Shown here in pieces: positions 62,046 to 64,000 of a stretch of 64,000 nt of DNA (position 1 is the first letter of the stretch; the number at the start of each line of letters is the position of its first letter). Below the pieces are notes generated by a model. The model was given only the letters and a program-made list of their open reading frames with translations, had not been told where the DNA came from and made no database searches. The DNA comes from Pandoraea bronchicola (lineage in GTDB: Bacteria > Pseudomonadota > Gammaproteobacteria > Burkholderiales > Burkholderiaceae): contig NZ_CABPST010000009.1 in assembly GCF_902459805.1 (NCBI RefSeq), positions 62,001-126,000 of the forward strand, in the 5' to 3' direction. Position numbers and translations under genes: made by a program.

Positions 62046-62939
62046 TCACACGATGCTCGCGATGCACTCCCGCAGCCAGCGATGCGACGGGTCGCGATGC
62101 ACGCGCTCATGCCAGTACATCGAGATCTCAAAACCCGGGACATCGACGGGTGGCAGCATCATCTGCAATGCAGGGTCGTCACGAACAAGGCGCTCCGGGG
62201 CCATCGCTACCAGATCCGTGCTGGCGAGCGCCGATTTAAGAAACAGAAAATGCGGCACGGACAAAACGACACGTCGCGACACGCCCAACTGCGCGAGGGC
62301 ATCATCGGTGCTCGCATGAAATCCCCCACCGTCCTGCGAAACAATGGCGTGCTCCAGCTCGCAGAACTGCTTAACGGACGGGCGCCGTTTGAGTCTCGGA
62401 TGGCCCCGGCGTCCCACCAACATATAACGCTCGGTGAACAGCGCCTTGCGGCGCAACCCCGGCGGCGCATTGTCCGTTGTGTGAAAAGCGACATCGAGCA
62501 CGCCCTGCTCCGCCTGCCGTGCGAGACGCGACGGCACCAGATCGAACGCGGCGACGCGAGTGTGCGGCGCATCCGCTCGCAAGCGTCGCAGCAGCGGCAG
62601 GACAATTGTCGATTCGGTGTAATCGGTGGCGGCGATACGCCAGGTCAGGTCGGCGTTCGCCGGTTCGAACGGTGCGGCAGGCGCCACGGCACGCGACAGC
62701 GATTCGAGTGCATCGCGCAGCGGTTCGCGCAACGCCTCGGCGCGCGCGGTCGGACGCATACCGCGCGGCCCCGGCAGCAACAGCGGATCGTCCAGCAAGT
62801 CACGCAACTTCGCCAGATGCACGCTCACTGCCGGTTGCGACATGAACAGACGCTCCGCAGCGCGCGTCACGTTCTGCTCGGCCAGCAGGACGTCGAGCGT
62901 GACGAGCAGATTCAGATCGATGCGACGTAAATTAATCAT
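62046..62939 (-). CDS. LysR-family regulator, NodD-like
   Basis: A 297-residue regulator with helix-turn-helix at residues 1-62 (INLRRIDLNLLVTLDVLLAEQNVTRAAERLFMSQPAVSVHLAKLRDLLDD). The LRRIDLNLL start and LLDDPLLL tail are typical of the NodD/NahR/LinR-like subgroup. The start at 62939 has AGG upstream; an ATG five codons earlier is possible. It is divergent from the flavoprotein gene at 63044 and probably regulates it. Confidence 0.88.
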   Translation of the reverse strand: MINLRRIDLNLLVTLDVLLAEQNVTRAAERLFMSQPAVSVHLAKLRDLLDDPLLLPGPRGMRPTARAEALREPLRDALESLSRAVAPAAPFEPANADLTWRIAATDYTESTIVLPLLRRLRADAPHTRVAAFDLVPSRLARQAEQGVLDVAFHTTDNAPPGLRRKALFTERYMLVGRRGHPRLKRRPSVKQFCELEHAIVSQDGGGFHASTDDALAQLGVSRRVVLSVPHFLFLKSALASTDLVAMAPERLVRDDPALQMMLPPVDVPGFEISMYWHERVHRDPSHRWLRECIASIV

Positions 62940-63043
62940 GGTTATACCTGGCATATCAGGAATTCATTTCCAATATACCTGCCGCCCGCCTACGCTGCAT
63001 TCGTTCCCTAAACCGAATGTGCCGAATGGCTACGGAGTTTGCA

Positions 63044-63820
63044 ATGAATGTTCTGATCGTCTACGCCCACCCGCAACCGCAATCGCTCAACGGCGCGATC
63101 CGTGACTTTGCCGTACAGCGCCTGGAAGCCGCCGGGCATCATGTGCAGGTCTCCGATCTGTATGCGATGCAATGGAAATCCACCATCGACGAACACGACG
63201 CGCCCGAGCGCGACCCGCGCGAACCGTTTCATGCGTCGCTCGACTCGAAGCACGCCTTCGAGAACGGCACGCAGCGCGCCGACATCGCTCGCGAGCAGGA
63301 GAAGCTGCGCTGGGCGGATACGGTCATTCTGCAATTCCCGCTGTGGTGGTTCTCGATGCCCGCGATCATGAAGGGATGGGTCGACCGGGTGTATGCCTAT
63401 GGCTTTGCGTATGGCGTGGGCGAGCATTCGGACACGCACTGGGGTGATCGCTACGGCGAAGGGTCGATGGCGGGCAAGCGCGCGATGCTGATCGTGACGA
63501 CCGGCGGCTGGGAATCGCACTACAGCGCGCGCGGCATCAACGGTCCGATCGACGACGTGCTGTTCCCGATTCAACACGGTATGTTGTTCTACCCAGGGTT
63601 CGACGTGCTGCCGCCGTACGTGGCCTTCCGCACGGGCCGGGTCGATGCCGGACGTTTTGAGCAAATCAAGCGCGAACTTGGCGAACGTCTCGACACCCTG
63701 GCGACGGCGGCGCCCATTCCCTATCGCCGGCAGAACCACGGCGCGTATGACATTCCGGCGCTCACACTCAAGGACGATATCGCCATCGGGCAAACGGGGT
63801 ACGCCGCACATATCGGCTGA
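63044..63820 (+). CDS. NAD(P)H dehydrogenase (quinone)-like flavoprotein
   Basis: A 258-residue flavodoxin-fold oxidoreductase. MNVLIVYAHPQPQSLNGAIRDFAVQ forms the FMN/FAD phosphate loop, LQFPLWWFSMPAIMKGWVDRVYAYGFAYG and IVTTGGWESHYSARGINGPIDDVLFPIQ are the NQO1/MdaB-type signatures. It likely reduces quinones with NAD(P)H. The start has GGAG upstream. It is divergent from a NodD-like LysR gene, an arrangement common for inducible quinone reductases. Confidence 0.92.
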   Translation: MNVLIVYAHPQPQSLNGAIRDFAVQRLEAAGHHVQVSDLYAMQWKSTIDEHDAPERDPREPFHASLDSKHAFENGTQRADIAREQEKLRWADTVILQFPLWWFSMPAIMKGWVDRVYAYGFAYGVGEHSDTHWGDRYGEGSMAGKRAMLIVTTGGWESHYSARGINGPIDDVLFPIQHGMLFYPGFDVLPPYVAFRTGRVDAGRFEQIKRELGERLDTLATAAPIPYRRQNHGAYDIPALTLKDDIAIGQTGYAAHIG

Positions 63821-63897
63821 AGGAAAGCGCCGCCTGCTTGCTGCCTTCAACGGTATCTGCAAGACTGGCGCTTCCTCCCAGTCACCGGTATTTCGTT

Positions 63898-64000
63898 ATG
63901 CCACTGTCCACGCTCGCGATTTACGCCACCGCCGCCCTGATCGGCGGCCTGATCCCGGGCCCGACCACGCTGCTCGCACTCGCGAACGGCATTTCGGGTA
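63898..64000 (+). CDS. LysE-type exporter, N-terminus only
   Basis: The first 34 codons before the window ends: MPLSTLAIYATAALIGGLIPG then PTTLLALANGISG. A hydrophobic helix and the PGPTTLLALANG motif place it in the LysE/RhtB family. It begins 77 bases after the flavoprotein gene in the same direction and may be co-transcribed with it. Confidence 0.75.
   Translation, partial: MPLSTLAIYATAALIGGLIPGPTTLLALANGISG

Noticed and set aside
60679-62067. 462-residue frame opposite zapE
   Set aside because: Antisense shadow; zapE has Walker motifs in the other strand.
1-64000. tRNA, rRNA, CRISPR arrays, IS elements, prophage
   Set aside because: No cloverleaf, array of spaced repeats, transposase or phage structural protein was found on either strand.

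Overview
The window is GC-rich chromosomal DNA (about 60-65% GC by eye), densely packed with genes and free of IS elements, phage genes, tRNA or rRNA genes and CRISPR. The gene set points to a betaproteobacterium of the Burkholderiales: OpgGH glucan synthesis, a 67-residue CspA, a DUF4148 repeat protein, an mmsA-mmsB pair with LysR control, many LysR regulators and many LysE-type exporters. A genus such as Pandoraea would fit, but this is inferred from content and was not tested by any search.

Layout. 1-2.2 kb: a LysE exporter cut by the window edge, cspA with a textbook promoter and long leader, and an NlpD-like LysM/M23 lipoprotein. 2.2-6.5 kb: the opgG-opgH operon. 6.7-11 kb: a LysE exporter divergent from a LysR regulator with a 20-bp inverted repeat between them, then a MATE efflux pump and a secreted alpha/beta hydrolase. 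11.3-16.6 kb: a tightly coupled four-gene catabolic operon (DUF3311 protein, SSS symporter, cytosine-deaminase-like amidohydrolase, CynX-like MFS) in which every junction is a 4-bp ATGA overlap. It is divergent from a GntR/FCD regulator, with a palindromic operator between. 16.8-22 kb: a divergent MurA-type enzyme, then a REC-AraC response regulator overlapping a 7TM hybrid histidine kinase. 22.1-25.3 kb: an MHS-family transporter, an unknown 217-residue protein and a LysR regulator.

25.5-26.2 kb: a sigma-54 promoter that matches consensus reads into two small proteins of unknown function. 26.4-28.6 kb: an O-antigen-ligase-like protein and a family 2 glycosyltransferase. 28.7-32.3 kb: a small membrane protein, a YeiH-type transporter, a 2-hydroxychromene-2-carboxylate isomerase and a secreted SGNH hydrolase. 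32.4-37.2 kb: a c-di-GMP block made of the YfiR-YfiN-YfiB tripartite diguanylate cyclase system and a divergent PAS/degenerate-GGDEF/EAL protein. 37.3-43.2 kb: two cupins, class III alcohol dehydrogenase, a secreted SH3 protein, an amino acid permease and a small membrane protein. 43.5-46.1 kb: the KefF-KefC potassium efflux pair. 46.2-51.4 kb: assorted genes, including a ferritin-like protein, a DUF4148 protein, an ArsR regulator with a fused double AHSA1 protein, a bestrophin and a lipoprotein.

51.6-56.5 kb: valine catabolism (mmsB, mmsA), an orphan amino-acid-type binding protein and a divergent LysR. 56.5-60.7 kb: LysR with a divergent MFS, arylamine N-acetyltransferase and a glyoxalase-fold protein. 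61-64 kb: ZapE ATPase, LysR with a divergent quinone-reductase-like flavoprotein, and a LysE exporter cut by the right edge.

The parts most worth following are the sigma-54-driven small-protein pair, the amidohydrolase/symporter operon, the unlinked MurA homologue beside a two-component system, and the clustered c-di-GMP genes. All functional statements come from motif recognition by eye. Starts were chosen from ribosome binding sites, overlaps and domain boundaries.
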